NCBI RefSeq assembly: GCF_004345265.1
Contig: NZ_SLUM01000002.1
Location: forward strand, 124,001-188,000
DNA: 64,000 nt
Direction of reading: 5' to 3'
Source of the DNA: Allofournierella massiliensis
GTDB lineage: Bacteria > Bacillota > Clostridia > Oscillospirales > Ruminococcaceae
The translations under genes were made by a program, and so were the position numbers. The notes under the pieces were generated by a model, which was not told where the DNA came from, made no database searches, and was given only the letters and a program-made list of their open reading frames with translations. Shown here in pieces: positions 52,632 to 61,151 of the stretch. Numbering within the stretch: position 1 is the first letter of the stretch; the number at the start of each line of letters is the position of its first letter.

Positions 52632-53474
52632 ATGTTTAAGATCGTTGAACGAAAAGAGTTGAACCCCACCGTCACCAAGCTGGTGATTGAGGCACCGCTG
52701 GTGGCAAAGAAGGCCCAGCCCGGCCAGTTCATCATCGTGCGCGCCAAGGAGGATTCCGAGCGTATTCCCCTGACTGTGGCGGACTATGACCGTGAGGCGG
52801 GCACCGTGACCATCATCTTCCAGATCGTGGGCGGTTCCACCATGGAGCTGAACGAGCTGCGCGAGGGCGAGAGCGTACACGACTTCGTTGGCCCTCTGGG
52901 CGTTGCCAGCCATCTGGACGGTCTGAAAAAGGTTGCCGTTGTGGGCGGCGGCGTGGGCTGCGCCATTGCCTACCCCATTGCCAAGAAGCTGCATGAGCTG
53001 GGCTGCGAAGTGCACAGCATCGTGGGCTTCCGCAACAAGGATCTGGTGATTCTGGAGGACGAGTTTGCCGCCTGCAGCGACAAGCTGGTCATGATGACCG
53101 ACGACGGCAGCCACGGCCAGAAGGGCGTGGTTACCGCTCCGCTGGAAGAGCTGATCAAGAGCGGTGAGAACTACGACGAAGTGATCGCCATCGGACCTCT
53201 GGTCATGATGAAGTTCGTTTGCCTGACCACCAAGAAGTACGATGTGAAGACCGTTGTGTCCATGAACCCCATCATGATCGACGGCACCGGCATGTGCGGC
53301 GGCTGCCGCCTGACCGTGGGCGGCGAGACCAAGTTCGCCTGTGTGGACGGCCCCGATTTTGACGGCCATCTGGTGGACTTCGACGAGGCCATGCAGCGCG
53401 GCAACATGTACAAGGAATTCGAGACTCACGCCCGTGAGGAGCACTGCAACCTGTTCAAGAAGAACGTGCAGTAA
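52632..53474 (+). CDS. nfnA: NfnA-like subunit, copy 2
   Basis: 280 aa from the ATG at 52632 (AAAAGGAAG upstream). Identical in all residues to copy 1 at 27193-28035 (same FAD, NAD and C222/C225/C237 [2Fe-2S] features). The DNA differs at scattered third positions, so the two genes have had time to diverge, or are kept alike by selection and gene conversion. It forms a two-gene operon with nfnB copy 2 and follows the alcohol dehydrogenase, where Nfn would link NADPH, NADH and ferredoxin pools in fermentation. Confidence 0.88.
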   Translation: MFKIVERKELNPTVTKLVIEAPLVAKKAQPGQFIIVRAKEDSERIPLTVADYDREAGTVTIIFQIVGGSTMELNELREGESVHDFVGPLGVASHLDGLKKVAVVGGGVGCAIAYPIAKKLHELGCEVHSIVGFRNKDLVILEDEFAACSDKLVMMTDDGSHGQKGVVTAPLEELIKSGENYDEVIAIGPLVMMKFVCLTTKKYDVKTVVSMNPIMIDGTGMCGGCRLTVGGETKFACVDGPDFDGHLVDFDEAMQRGNMYKEFETHAREEHCNLFKKNVQ

Positions 53475-53530
53475 TCGCTTGTACGCAACACTTTTCGTGA
53501 GAATTTAAAACAATTGGGAGGAACCCGAAA

Positions 53531-54934
53531 ATGGCATTGCATAATATGGATCCCAAGCGCTGCCCCATGCCCAGCCAGGATCCCAACGTTCGGAACAAAA
53601 ACTTCAAGGAGGTAGCTCTGGGCTACACTCCCGAGATGGCAGTCAACGAAGCCAAGCGCTGCCTGGGCTGCAAGAACAAGCCCTGCCAGACCGGCTGCCC
53701 GGTTGGCATCGACATCCCCAGCTTCATCGCCAAGGTGGCGGAAGAGGATTTTGAGGGCGCCTATCAGGTGCTGAGCGCTTCCAGCGCGCTGCCCGCGGTT
53801 TGCGGCCGCGTCTGCCCGCAGGAGACTCAGTGCGAAGGCAAGTGCGTGCGCGGCATCAAGGGCGAGAGCGTGGGCATCGGCCGTCTGGAGCGCTTTGTTG
53901 CCGACTGGCACCGTGAGCACAACACCGCCGCCCCCACCGTTCCCGAATCCAACGGTCATAAGGTGGCCATCATCGGTGCCGGCCCCAGCGGCCTGACTGC
54001 CGCCGGCGATCTGGCCAAGCTGGGCTACAAGGTCACCGTGTACGAAGCTCTGCATCTGGCAGGCGGCGTGCTGGTGTACGGCATTCCCGAGTTCCGTCTG
54101 CCCAAGGCCATTGTGCAGAACGAGATCGAAGGCCTGCAGGCCATGGGCGTGGACATCGAGACCAACATGGTCATCGGTAAGGTACTGACCATTGACGAGC
54201 TGATGAACGACTACGGCTACGAGGCCGTGTATGTAGCTTCCGGCGCCGGCCTGCCCCGGTTCATGGGCATCCCCGGCGAGAGCCTGAAGGGCGTGTACTC
54301 CGCCAACGAGTACCTGACCCGCGTGAACCTGATGAAGGCTTACAAGGAAGGCAGCAAGACCCCCATCAAGAAGAGCAAGAACGTAGCCGTTGTAGGCGGC
54401 GGCAACGTGGCCATGGACGCTGCCCGCAGCGCCAAGCGTCTGGGTGCCGAGAACGTGTACATCGTGTACCGCCGCGGCATGGAAGAACTGCCCGCCCGTA
54501 AGGAAGAAGTGGAGCATGCCGAGGAAGAGGGCATCATCTTCAAGCTGCTCACCAATCCCGTGCGCGTTCTGGGCGACGAGAACGGCTGCGTGACCGGTAT
54601 GGAGTGCGTGGAGATGGAGCTGGGCGAGCCCGATGACAGCGGCCGCCGCCGTCCCGTGGAGAAGAAGGACAGCAATTTCGTGCTGGATGTGGACACCATG
54701 ATCATGTCCATCGGTACCAGCCCGAACCCGCTGATCCGTTCCACCACTCCCGGCCTGGAAACCAACCGCCACGGCTGCATCGTGACCAACGGCGACGACG
54801 GTCTGACCAGCCGTGAGGGCGTGTACGCCGGCGGCGACGCCGTGACCGGTGCTGCCACCGTTATTCTGGCCATGGGCGCTGGTAAGCATGCTGCCAAGGC
54901 CATTGACGAGTACATCAAGAGCAAGAACAAGTAA
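53531..54934 (+). CDS. nfnB: NfnB-like subunit, copy 2
   Basis: 467 aa. Same architecture as copy 1 (25732-27129): Cys sets C44-C56 and C91-C105, two nucleotide folds. Differences I see are HNTAAP in place of HNNTAP near residue 135 and a C-terminus lengthened by two residues (KSKNK versus KNK). The ribosome site region is conserved with copy 1 (CAATTGGGAGGAACCCG). It ends before a double terminator. Confidence 0.88.
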   Translation: MALHNMDPKRCPMPSQDPNVRNKNFKEVALGYTPEMAVNEAKRCLGCKNKPCQTGCPVGIDIPSFIAKVAEEDFEGAYQVLSASSALPAVCGRVCPQETQCEGKCVRGIKGESVGIGRLERFVADWHREHNTAAPTVPESNGHKVAIIGAGPSGLTAAGDLAKLGYKVTVYEALHLAGGVLVYGIPEFRLPKAIVQNEIEGLQAMGVDIETNMVIGKVLTIDELMNDYGYEAVYVASGAGLPRFMGIPGESLKGVYSANEYLTRVNLMKAYKEGSKTPIKKSKNVAVVGGGNVAMDAARSAKRLGAENVYIVYRRGMEELPARKEEVEHAEEEGIIFKLLTNPVRVLGDENGCVTGMECVEMELGEPDDSGRRRPVEKKDSNFVLDVDTMIMSIGTSPNPLIRSTTPGLETNRHGCIVTNGDDGLTSREGVYAGGDAVTGAATVILAMGAGKHAAKAIDEYIKSKNK

Positions 54935-54946
54935 GCAATGCTTCAT

Positions 54947-54981
54947 AAAGGGCGGTGCCGCTTCTGGCACCGCCCCTTTTT
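54947..54981 (+). terminator. Terminator of nfnAB copy 2
   Basis: AAGGGCGGTGCC and GGCACCGCCCCTT stem, then TTTT. Confidence 0.88.
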
Positions 54982-54987
54982 ACACGT

Positions 54988-55034
54988 AAAAACGCCCCTG
55001 CAGCTGTCCTTACGCACAGCTGCAGGGGCGTTTT
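54988..55034 (-). terminator. Terminator of the GntR gene
   Basis: AAAACGCCCCTGCAGCTG and CAGCTGCAGGGGCGTTTT form a perfect long stem; T run on the minus strand. Confidence 0.92.
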
Positions 55035-55044
55035 GTGATTTTGT

Positions 55045-55776
55045 TCAGGATTCCGCCGGGCGGCGCACCGCGTTATCCTGGAAGCGGAAACTGCCGGGAT
55101 AATGCCGGGACTGGGTATACTCAAACATGACGCCTTCGCTGTTGTACACCTGGTTCGCCACCACTGCAAGACAGTTGTACTCGCCCAGCTCCAGCCACTG
55201 CCGATCCTGCGGGGTGGCCAGCTCCACCGTAAAGGTTCGCTTGCTGGTAATGATGGACATGCCCAGCTCCTCTTCCAGATAGCGATACAGCGAGCCCTCG
55301 GCAATCTGGCGGGTGAGCCCGGGCATGCAGCTGCGCCGCAGATAGCTGATGTTCAGAATGCGGGCCACGCCATCCAGATCGTGAATACGCTGCAAGGAAA
55401 ACAGTTCCTCCCCCACCGGAAAACCGGTCTGAGCGGCAATGGCTTCATTCGCCACGCAGGTGTCGAAAGCCACCACCCGGGTGGTACTGATCTGGCCGGT
55501 ACGGCGGGCCGTTTCCCGGAAGGACTCGATCATACCCATGGTGTAGGAGGAATGCTCAATGGGCTGGAAGATGTTGCACACGCCCCAGCCCTGCCGAGTC
55601 TGGACATAGCCATCCCGCACCAGCTCCGAGATGGCCCGGCGCACCGTGTTGCGGGAACAGTCAAACTCCCCAATCAGGGTATTTTCCGAAGGGAGCAGCT
55701 GGCCCACCGGATATTCCCCGGATTCAATTCGCTGCTTCAGCTGTGAATAGATCTGCAAAAATTTCTGGCGCGGCAT
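55045..55776 (-). CDS. treR: Trehalose operon repressor, GntR/HutC family
   Basis: 243 aa from the ATG at 55776 (AGGGAG upstream; an ATG at 55800 has none). GntR winged helix FLQIYSQLKQRIESGEYPVG, LLPSENTLIGEFDCSRNTVR then UTRA ligand domain (residues about 85-235). It diverges from the trehalose PTS genes. Two matching operators lie in the intergenic region, one at its own start. Trehalose-6-phosphate is the expected inducer. Confidence 0.92.
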   Translation of the reverse strand: MPRQKFLQIYSQLKQRIESGEYPVGQLLPSENTLIGEFDCSRNTVRRAISELVRDGYVQTRQGWGVCNIFQPIEHSSYTMGMIESFRETARRTGQISTTRVVAFDTCVANEAIAAQTGFPVGEELFSLQRIHDLDGVARILNISYLRRSCMPGLTRQIAEGSLYRYLEEELGMSIITSKRTFTVELATPQDRQWLELGEYNCLAVVANQVYNSEGVMFEYTQSRHYPGSFRFQDNAVRRPAES

Positions 55777-55786
55777 AGTCTCCCTC

Positions 55787-55802
55787 ACTTGTTTGAACAT
55801 TT
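55787..55802. promoter_or_regulatory. Candidate TreR operator, treR side
   Basis: ACTTGTTTGAACATTT, the same core as the perfect site at 55918, directly upstream of treR; supports autoregulation. Confidence 0.6.
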
Positions 55803-55913
55803 GAATATAATATTATATCGCCCATTTTTTACCCCGTCAAGCCACCATTCCCTGTTACCGGGCAAATCGTATATCTGCCCAAAAACGGACGCAGAGCTTC
55901 GGCCTTTTGCCTT

Positions 55914-55942
55914 ATTTACTTGTTTAAACAAGTGTGTTATTC
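55914..55942 (+). promoter_or_regulatory. Trehalose operon promoter with perfect operator
   Basis: TTTACT, 17 bases, TATTCT. The 16-base palindrome ACTTGTTTAAACAAGT (55918-55933) overlaps the -35 and spacer, a good block site for TreR. Confidence 0.7.
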
Positions 55943-56007
55943 TGAAGATGCAGAAAGAAACGGGTGCAAAACGCCCGGCAACACAGAACTTTGAGGAGGA
56001 ACGCACC

Positions 56008-57942
56008 ATGGCGAATTATCAGGCCGACGTGAAAGCTCTTTTGCAGCACATCGGCGGCAAGGAAAACATTCGAGCTGTGTCCCACTGCATGACCCGGATG
56101 CGCTTTGTTCTGGTGGATCCGGCCAAGGCCGAAACCGACAAGATCGAGGCGCTGCCCTCGGTGAAGGGCACCTTCACGCAGGCGGGCCAGTTTCAGGTGA
56201 TCATCGGCAACGATGTGGCGGATTTTTATAATCAGTTCACCGCCTTTGCCGGGATTGAAGGCGTGAGCAAGGATGCGGTGAAGGCAGCGGCAGCCAGCAA
56301 TCAGTCGCTGGCGCAGCGCATTGTGGGTACTCTGGGTGAGATTTTCGCCCCCATCATTCCGGCTCTGATCTGCGGTGGTTTGATTCTGGGCTTCCGCAAC
56401 ATCATCGGTGAAATCAACTTCTTCGCAAACGGCACCCAGAGCCTGGCTGACATTTCTCAGTTCTGGTCCGGCGTTTACAATTTCCTGTGGCTCATTGGTG
56501 AAGCTGTGTTCCACATGCTGCCGGTGGGCATCGTCTGGTCCATCACCAAGAAGATGGGCACCACCCAGATTCTTGGCATCGTGCTGGGCCTTACGCTGGT
56601 ATCGCCCCAGCTGCTGAACGGCTTCTCGGTGGCCACCGCCACGGAAATTCCCGTCTGGGACTTCGGCTTTGCTCAGGTCTCCATGATCGGCTATCAGGGT
56701 CAGGTGATCTCGGCCATGCTGGCGGGCTTTGTTCTGGTTTATCTGGAGCGGTTCTGGCAAAAGCACTGCCCGGAAGTGGTGCGCATGATCGTGGTTCCCT
56801 TCTGTTCTCTGGTTCCTGCCGTGGTCATCGCCCACACCATCGTGGGCCCCATCGGCTGGAAGATTGGCGACGCCATTGCGGCCGTGGTCTACATGGGCCT
56901 GACCTCTCAGGTAAAATGGCTGTTTGCCGCGGTATTTGGCCTGATCTACGCCCCGATCGTAATGACCGGCCTGCACCACATGACCAACGCCATCGACTCC
57001 CAGCTGGTGAATCTGTATCAGGGCACCATCCTGTGGCCCATGATCGCCCTTTCCAACATCGCGCAGGGCTCCGCTGTGCTGGCCATGTCGGTGCTGCAGA
57101 AGAAGAACGAGCGGGCCCAGCAGGTGAACATCCCCGCCTGCATCTCCTGCTATCTGGGCGTGACCGAGCCCGCCCTGTTCGGCGTCAACCTGAAAAACGG
57201 CTTCCCGCTGGTGTGCGGCATGATCGGCTCCTCGGTGGCGGCGGTGATTGCCACCAGCTTTCAGGTGGAGGCCTACTCCATCGGTGTGGGCGGTCTGCCC
57301 GGCATTCTCTCCATCAAGCCCCAGTACTGGCTGGGCTTCCTGATTGCGATGGCCGCTGCCATTGTGATTCCCTTCGGTCTGACCATCGCCGTGGGCAGCC
57401 GCCGCCTTTCCCCTGCTGACCGGGGCATTGCCGCCGCGGCTCCCGTGTCTGAAGCCACCCCCGCAGCCGAACCGGAAGCCGCTCCTCAGCAGAATCTGCT
57501 GGTGGCTCCCCTCTCCGGTAAGGTAATCCCCCTGACCGAAATTCCCGACCAGGTCTTTTCTCAGGGCATTCTGGGTGAAGGCGTGGGCATTGACCCCACC
57601 GGCAACTCCGTGGTGGCTCCCGCCAACGCCACCGTATCCTCTGTGATTGAGGACAGCAAGCACGCCTGTGGCCTGACCCTGGACAACGGCATGGAGCTGC
57701 TGATTCATGTGGGCATGGACACTGTGGCCATGAAGGGCGACGGCTTCGAGCTGCATGTGAAGGTGGGCGACCGGGTGAAAACCGGCGACAAGCTCATCTC
57801 CTTTGATCTGGACAAAATCCGCGCCGCCGGGCATCCCACCATCACCGCTGTGGTGGTACCGGAAGCCGCCGGGCGCACCCTTTCCTTCGAGACCGGCATG
57901 GACGCACAGGCCGGCACCACCCCCATCATCCGCTTTGAGTGA
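56008..57942 (+). CDS. treP: PTS trehalose-type EIIBCA
   Basis: 644 aa from the ATG at 56008 (GAGGAGGA upstream). Domains in order: EIIB (1-85) with phospho-Cys C27 (AVSHCMTRMRFVLVD); EIIC (about 100-460, ten membrane segments, GLHHMTNAID, CYLGVTEPALFGVNLKNGFP); Ala/Pro linker; EIIA (about 495-644) with H567 in LLIHVGMDTVAMKG. Transports and phosphorylates trehalose to trehalose-6-phosphate. Having EIIA fused makes it independent of a separate EIIA-Glc. Followed 10 bases later by treC. Confidence 0.92.
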   Translation: MANYQADVKALLQHIGGKENIRAVSHCMTRMRFVLVDPAKAETDKIEALPSVKGTFTQAGQFQVIIGNDVADFYNQFTAFAGIEGVSKDAVKAAAASNQSLAQRIVGTLGEIFAPIIPALICGGLILGFRNIIGEINFFANGTQSLADISQFWSGVYNFLWLIGEAVFHMLPVGIVWSITKKMGTTQILGIVLGLTLVSPQLLNGFSVATATEIPVWDFGFAQVSMIGYQGQVISAMLAGFVLVYLERFWQKHCPEVVRMIVVPFCSLVPAVVIAHTIVGPIGWKIGDAIAAVVYMGLTSQVKWLFAAVFGLIYAPIVMTGLHHMTNAIDSQLVNLYQGTILWPMIALSNIAQGSAVLAMSVLQKKNERAQQVNIPACISCYLGVTEPALFGVNLKNGFPLVCGMIGSSVAAVIATSFQVEAYSIGVGGLPGILSIKPQYWLGFLIAMAAAIVIPFGLTIAVGSRRLSPADRGIAAAAPVSEATPAAEPEAAPQQNLLVAPLSGKVIPLTEIPDQVFSQGILGEGVGIDPTGNSVVAPANATVSSVIEDSKHACGLTLDNGMELLIHVGMDTVAMKGDGFELHVKVGDRVKTGDKLISFDLDKIRAAGHPTITAVVVPEAAGRTLSFETGMDAQAGTTPIIRFE

Positions 57943-57952
57943 GGCGTTTTTT

Positions 57953-59611
57953 ATGCAGGATTTCAAAAAAAGTGTTGTATATCAGATTTACCCCAAGTCC
58001 TTTCTGGACACCAACGGCGACGGCCTGGGCGAGCTGCGGGGCGTAGCCCAAAAGCTGGATTACCTGAAGGAGCTGGGTGTGGACTACATCTGGCTGACAC
58101 CCTTCTTCGTTTCTCCCCAGAACGACAACGGCTACGACGTGGCGGACTACCGGACCATCGACCCCCGCTACGGCACCATGGAGGATTTTGAAGAACTGGT
58201 CGAACAGGCACAGCGGCGGGGCATCCGCCTGATGTTGGACATGGTGTTCAACCACACCTCCACCGAGCACATCTGGTTCCAGAAGGCTCTGGCCGGAGAC
58301 CCGGTGTATCAGGATTACTACATCTTCCGCCCCGCCCGGCCGGACGGCAGCGCGCCCACCAACTGGCAGAGCAAGTTTGGCGGCAGCGCCTGGGAATACG
58401 CGCCCCAGGTGGGCAAATATTACCTGCACCTGTTCGACAAGACCCAGGCGGATCTGAACTGGGAAAACCCGGCCGTGCGCCGCGAGGTACAGCAGATCGT
58501 CCGTTTCTGGATGGACAAGGGCGTGAAGGGCTTCCGCTTCGACGTGGTGAACCTGATCAGCAAGGGTGAATACGCCGACGACGAGTTGGGTGACGGCCGC
58601 CGCTTCTACACCGACGGCCCCCGCATCCACGAGTTTTTGCAGGAGCTCAACCGGGAAAGCTTCGGCCAGGATCCGGAGATCGTGACCGTGGGCGAGATGT
58701 CCTCCACCTCCATGGAGAACTGCTTCCGGTATGCCGGGGCGGACTGCGGCGAGCTTTCCATGGTGTTCTCCTTCCATCATCTGAAGGTGGACTTCATGGG
58801 CAATGAGAAATGGGTGATCGTTCCGGCAGACTTCGGCCGGCTGAAGGAGCTGCTGTTCTCCTGGCAGGAGGGCATGGCTGCCCACAACGCCTGGAACGCG
58901 GTATTCTGGTGCAATCATGACCAGCCCCGTGTGGTCTCCCGCTTCGGTGACGAAGGCGAATACTGGAAGGAATCCGCCAAGATGCTGGCGGGCGTGATCC
59001 ATGGTCTGCGGGGTACTCCCTATGTATATCAGGGTGAGGAGCTGGGCATGACCAACGCGGGCTTCACCCGGCTGGATCAGTACCGGGATGTGGAGAGCCT
59101 GAATCATTTCCAGATTCTGCGGGACAAAGGCCTTTCCGAGGAGAGCGTTTACAACATTCTGAAAATCCACTCCCGGGACAACAGCCGCACGCCCATGCAG
59201 TGGACCGCCGGGGAAAACGGCGGCTTCACCACCGGCACTCCCTGGATTGGGGTAAATCCCAACACCAGCCGCATCAACGCCGCCAGTCAGGTGGATGACC
59301 CGGATTCCATCTTCGCCTACTACAAGGCGCTGATCCGCCTGCGCAAAGAATACGATGTGTTTGCCTACGGCGATTTTGCGCCGGTGGACCAGAAGCATCC
59401 CTCGGTGCTGGCCTACCGGCGGAAATACAAGGGGCAGAGCCTTTTGTGCGTGAACAACTTCTACCGGGCCGGCTGCCGCTGGCACTGTCCGATGTCGCTG
59501 GAAGGCTACCGGGTTCTGCTGTCCAACTACGGCGACAGCGCCCCCAGCACCGACTGGACGCTGCGCCCCTATGAGTCGGTGCTGCTGATTCGGGAATCCG
59601 ACGGCAACTGA
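57953..59611 (+). CDS. treC: Alpha,alpha-phosphotrehalase
   Basis: 552 aa, GH13 family, from the ATG at 57953. Catalytic residues: nucleophile D197 (GFRFDVVN), acid/base E248 (TVGEMSS) and D323 (WCNHDQPR); N-terminal VVYQIYPKSFLDTNGDGLGE and calcium-type loop. Hydrolyses trehalose-6-phosphate to glucose and glucose-6-phosphate. Partner to the PTS gene; identity as phosphotrehalase rather than oligo-1,6-glucosidase rests on the operon. Confidence 0.93.
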   Translation: MQDFKKSVVYQIYPKSFLDTNGDGLGELRGVAQKLDYLKELGVDYIWLTPFFVSPQNDNGYDVADYRTIDPRYGTMEDFEELVEQAQRRGIRLMLDMVFNHTSTEHIWFQKALAGDPVYQDYYIFRPARPDGSAPTNWQSKFGGSAWEYAPQVGKYYLHLFDKTQADLNWENPAVRREVQQIVRFWMDKGVKGFRFDVVNLISKGEYADDELGDGRRFYTDGPRIHEFLQELNRESFGQDPEIVTVGEMSSTSMENCFRYAGADCGELSMVFSFHHLKVDFMGNEKWVIVPADFGRLKELLFSWQEGMAAHNAWNAVFWCNHDQPRVVSRFGDEGEYWKESAKMLAGVIHGLRGTPYVYQGEELGMTNAGFTRLDQYRDVESLNHFQILRDKGLSEESVYNILKIHSRDNSRTPMQWTAGENGGFTTGTPWIGVNPNTSRINAASQVDDPDSIFAYYKALIRLRKEYDVFAYGDFAPVDQKHPSVLAYRRKYKGQSLLCVNNFYRAGCRWHCPMSLEGYRVLLSNYGDSAPSTDWTLRPYESVLLIRESDGN

Positions 59612-59634
59612 ACAGAGGATTTTTGCCCCAAAAC

Positions 59635-59679
59635 AAAACCGGAGGACCCCTGCAACACAGGCGGTCCCTCCGGTTTTTT
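59635..59679 (+). terminator. Terminator of the trehalose operon
   Basis: AAAACCGGAGGACC and GGTCCCTCCGGTTTTTT with one bulged base. Confidence 0.85.
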
Positions 59680-59706
59680 CTTTTATTTTTGTCTGCCCCC
59701 GTCTAT

Positions 59707-60048
59707 TCATAGACTCAAAGCAATGTCCTGGATGAATTTTTTCACGACCTCCAGTTGACGGCCATGGCACTGCTGCAACAGCTCGCCGATCCTCATTCGC
59801 AGCTGTTCGTCATTTTCCTCTGCATAATTCAGCTGGATTACACTCTCAATGGGGATACCATAGACCTCACATACCTGCAACAGCTTTACAAGGCTGATGG
59901 CCTGTTCCCCACGTTCAATCAGGCCCCAATATTCACTGTTTTCTCCCAACGGCTCACAGAATTTTTCCCGTGTAAGGCCCTTCATTTCCCGAATCTTACG
60001 TAACCTCGCGGCCGCATCCCGTACCCTCGGGTCGATGTTCTTGTTCAA
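59707..60048 (-). CDS. Small HTH (XRE-type) regulator
   Basis: 113 aa. HTH at residues 10-72: AAARLRKIREMKGLTREKF, NSEYWGLIERGEQAISL, then VCEVYGIPIESVIQL. The C-terminal helix (LLQQCHGRQLEVVKKFIQDI) may dimerise. It runs convergent with the trehalose operon and is divergent from the EAL gene. Target unknown. Slightly lower G+C than neighbours. Confidence 0.8.
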   Translation of the reverse strand: MNKNIDPRVRDAAARLRKIREMKGLTREKFCEPLGENSEYWGLIERGEQAISLVKLLQVCEVYGIPIESVIQLNYAEENDEQLRMRIGELLQQCHGRQLEVVKKFIQDIALSL

Positions 60049-60244
60049 TTGTTCGTCCTTCTTTAGCTCATTTTGAATCTTCTTTTGTATATTCTAACGG
60101 AAAACGCCCGACCAATACAGTGATAGAAATATATGATAATCATTGATTTTTATATGCGTTATATGATACAATCGAAACAACAGATTTCCTTTCCCGTGAA
60201 TTTTGAAAGACCTGTTTAATTCTGCAAAAGAGGATTTGAGCGCT

Positions 60245-61063
60245 ATGAATCTTTCTCCCTGCGGCAATTCCCTTCCCACTGGCAAACGAGACCGCTTGTT
60301 GCGGCTGCTGCAGCTCCCACCGGCTCAGGCCGGTTTTTCCCTCTGTTATCAGCCCATCTGGCAGGCTTCTGCCCGGTGTTTTTCCCGCTGCGAGGCACTG
60401 CTCCGGCTGCATGATCCCCTTCTGGGAACAGTCCCACCGGAACACTTTATCCCCTTGGCGGAACAAACTGACCGCATTGCAGCGCTGGGGCAGTTTGCGC
60501 TGGAGGAGGGCTGCTGTTTGCTTGCCAAACTGGAGGAGCAGGCAATTCCACTCACCCTGCACGTTAACCTTTCACCGCTTCAGCTGGATCGACCGAAGTT
60601 TCTTCGCATGCTGGAGCAGATTCTGCACCATACCGGTGTGCGACCTGAGCGTCTGGAGCTGGAATTGACCGAAAGCGTGGCGGCTGCTTCCGTGGAACAG
60701 CTGGCCTGCCGCATGGAGCAGATCCGTGCACTGGGCGTCAGCTTCAGTCTGGATGATTTCGGCTCCGGTTATTCCAGCCTGCGTTATCTGGCCGTTCTTC
60801 CCTTTTCCACGATCAAGCTGGACAAAGCGTTTATCCATCCACTGCCCCATTCTCCCTCCTATACGTCACTGGTAAAGAATCTGATTCCTGCGCTCCATGA
60901 GCTCGGTTTTACCGTGATAGGCGAAGGCGTGGAAAGCATGGCGCAATACAGTATGCTGGAACGTTTGGGCTGCGACTATATGCAGGGCTTTTTTCTGGCC
61001 AGACCCATGCCCAAAAACGAGCTTCACAATTTTCTTAAAGCTACGCACCCGCTTATCCTTTAA
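60245..61063 (+). CDS. EAL-domain cyclic-di-GMP phosphodiesterase
   Basis: 272 aa from the ATG at 60245 (AGAGGA ten bases upstream; a TTG at 60203 is the alternative). The EAL domain fills almost the whole protein, without a sensor. All key residues are present: E50 in CEALLRL, N108 (HVNLSP), E143 (LTES), D170-D171 (LDDFGSGYSSL), K191 (IKLDKAF), E227/E230 (GEGVES) and Q247 (MQGFF). It should degrade c-di-GMP to pGpG, implying c-di-GMP signalling in this bacterium. Cytoplasmic. Confidence 0.9.
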   Translation: MNLSPCGNSLPTGKRDRLLRLLQLPPAQAGFSLCYQPIWQASARCFSRCEALLRLHDPLLGTVPPEHFIPLAEQTDRIAALGQFALEEGCCLLAKLEEQAIPLTLHVNLSPLQLDRPKFLRMLEQILHHTGVRPERLELELTESVAAASVEQLACRMEQIRALGVSFSLDDFGSGYSSLRYLAVLPFSTIKLDKAFIHPLPHSPSYTSLVKNLIPALHELGFTVIGEGVESMAQYSMLERLGCDYMQGFFLARPMPKNELHNFLKATHPLIL

Positions 61064-61081
61064 TCCCGAGTCTTTTCAAAC

Positions 61082-61131
61082 AAAGCGCCGGGCGCTGCCT
61101 CCCTTCTGGGAAAGCAGCGCCCGGCGCTTTT
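61082..61131. terminator. Bidirectional terminator, EAL gene and mutS2
   Basis: AAAGCGCCGGGCGCTGC and GCAGCGCCCGGCGCTTT form a perfect 17-bp stem. Confidence 0.92.
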
Positions 61132-61151
61132 ATTCATTGTTTTAATTCGGC

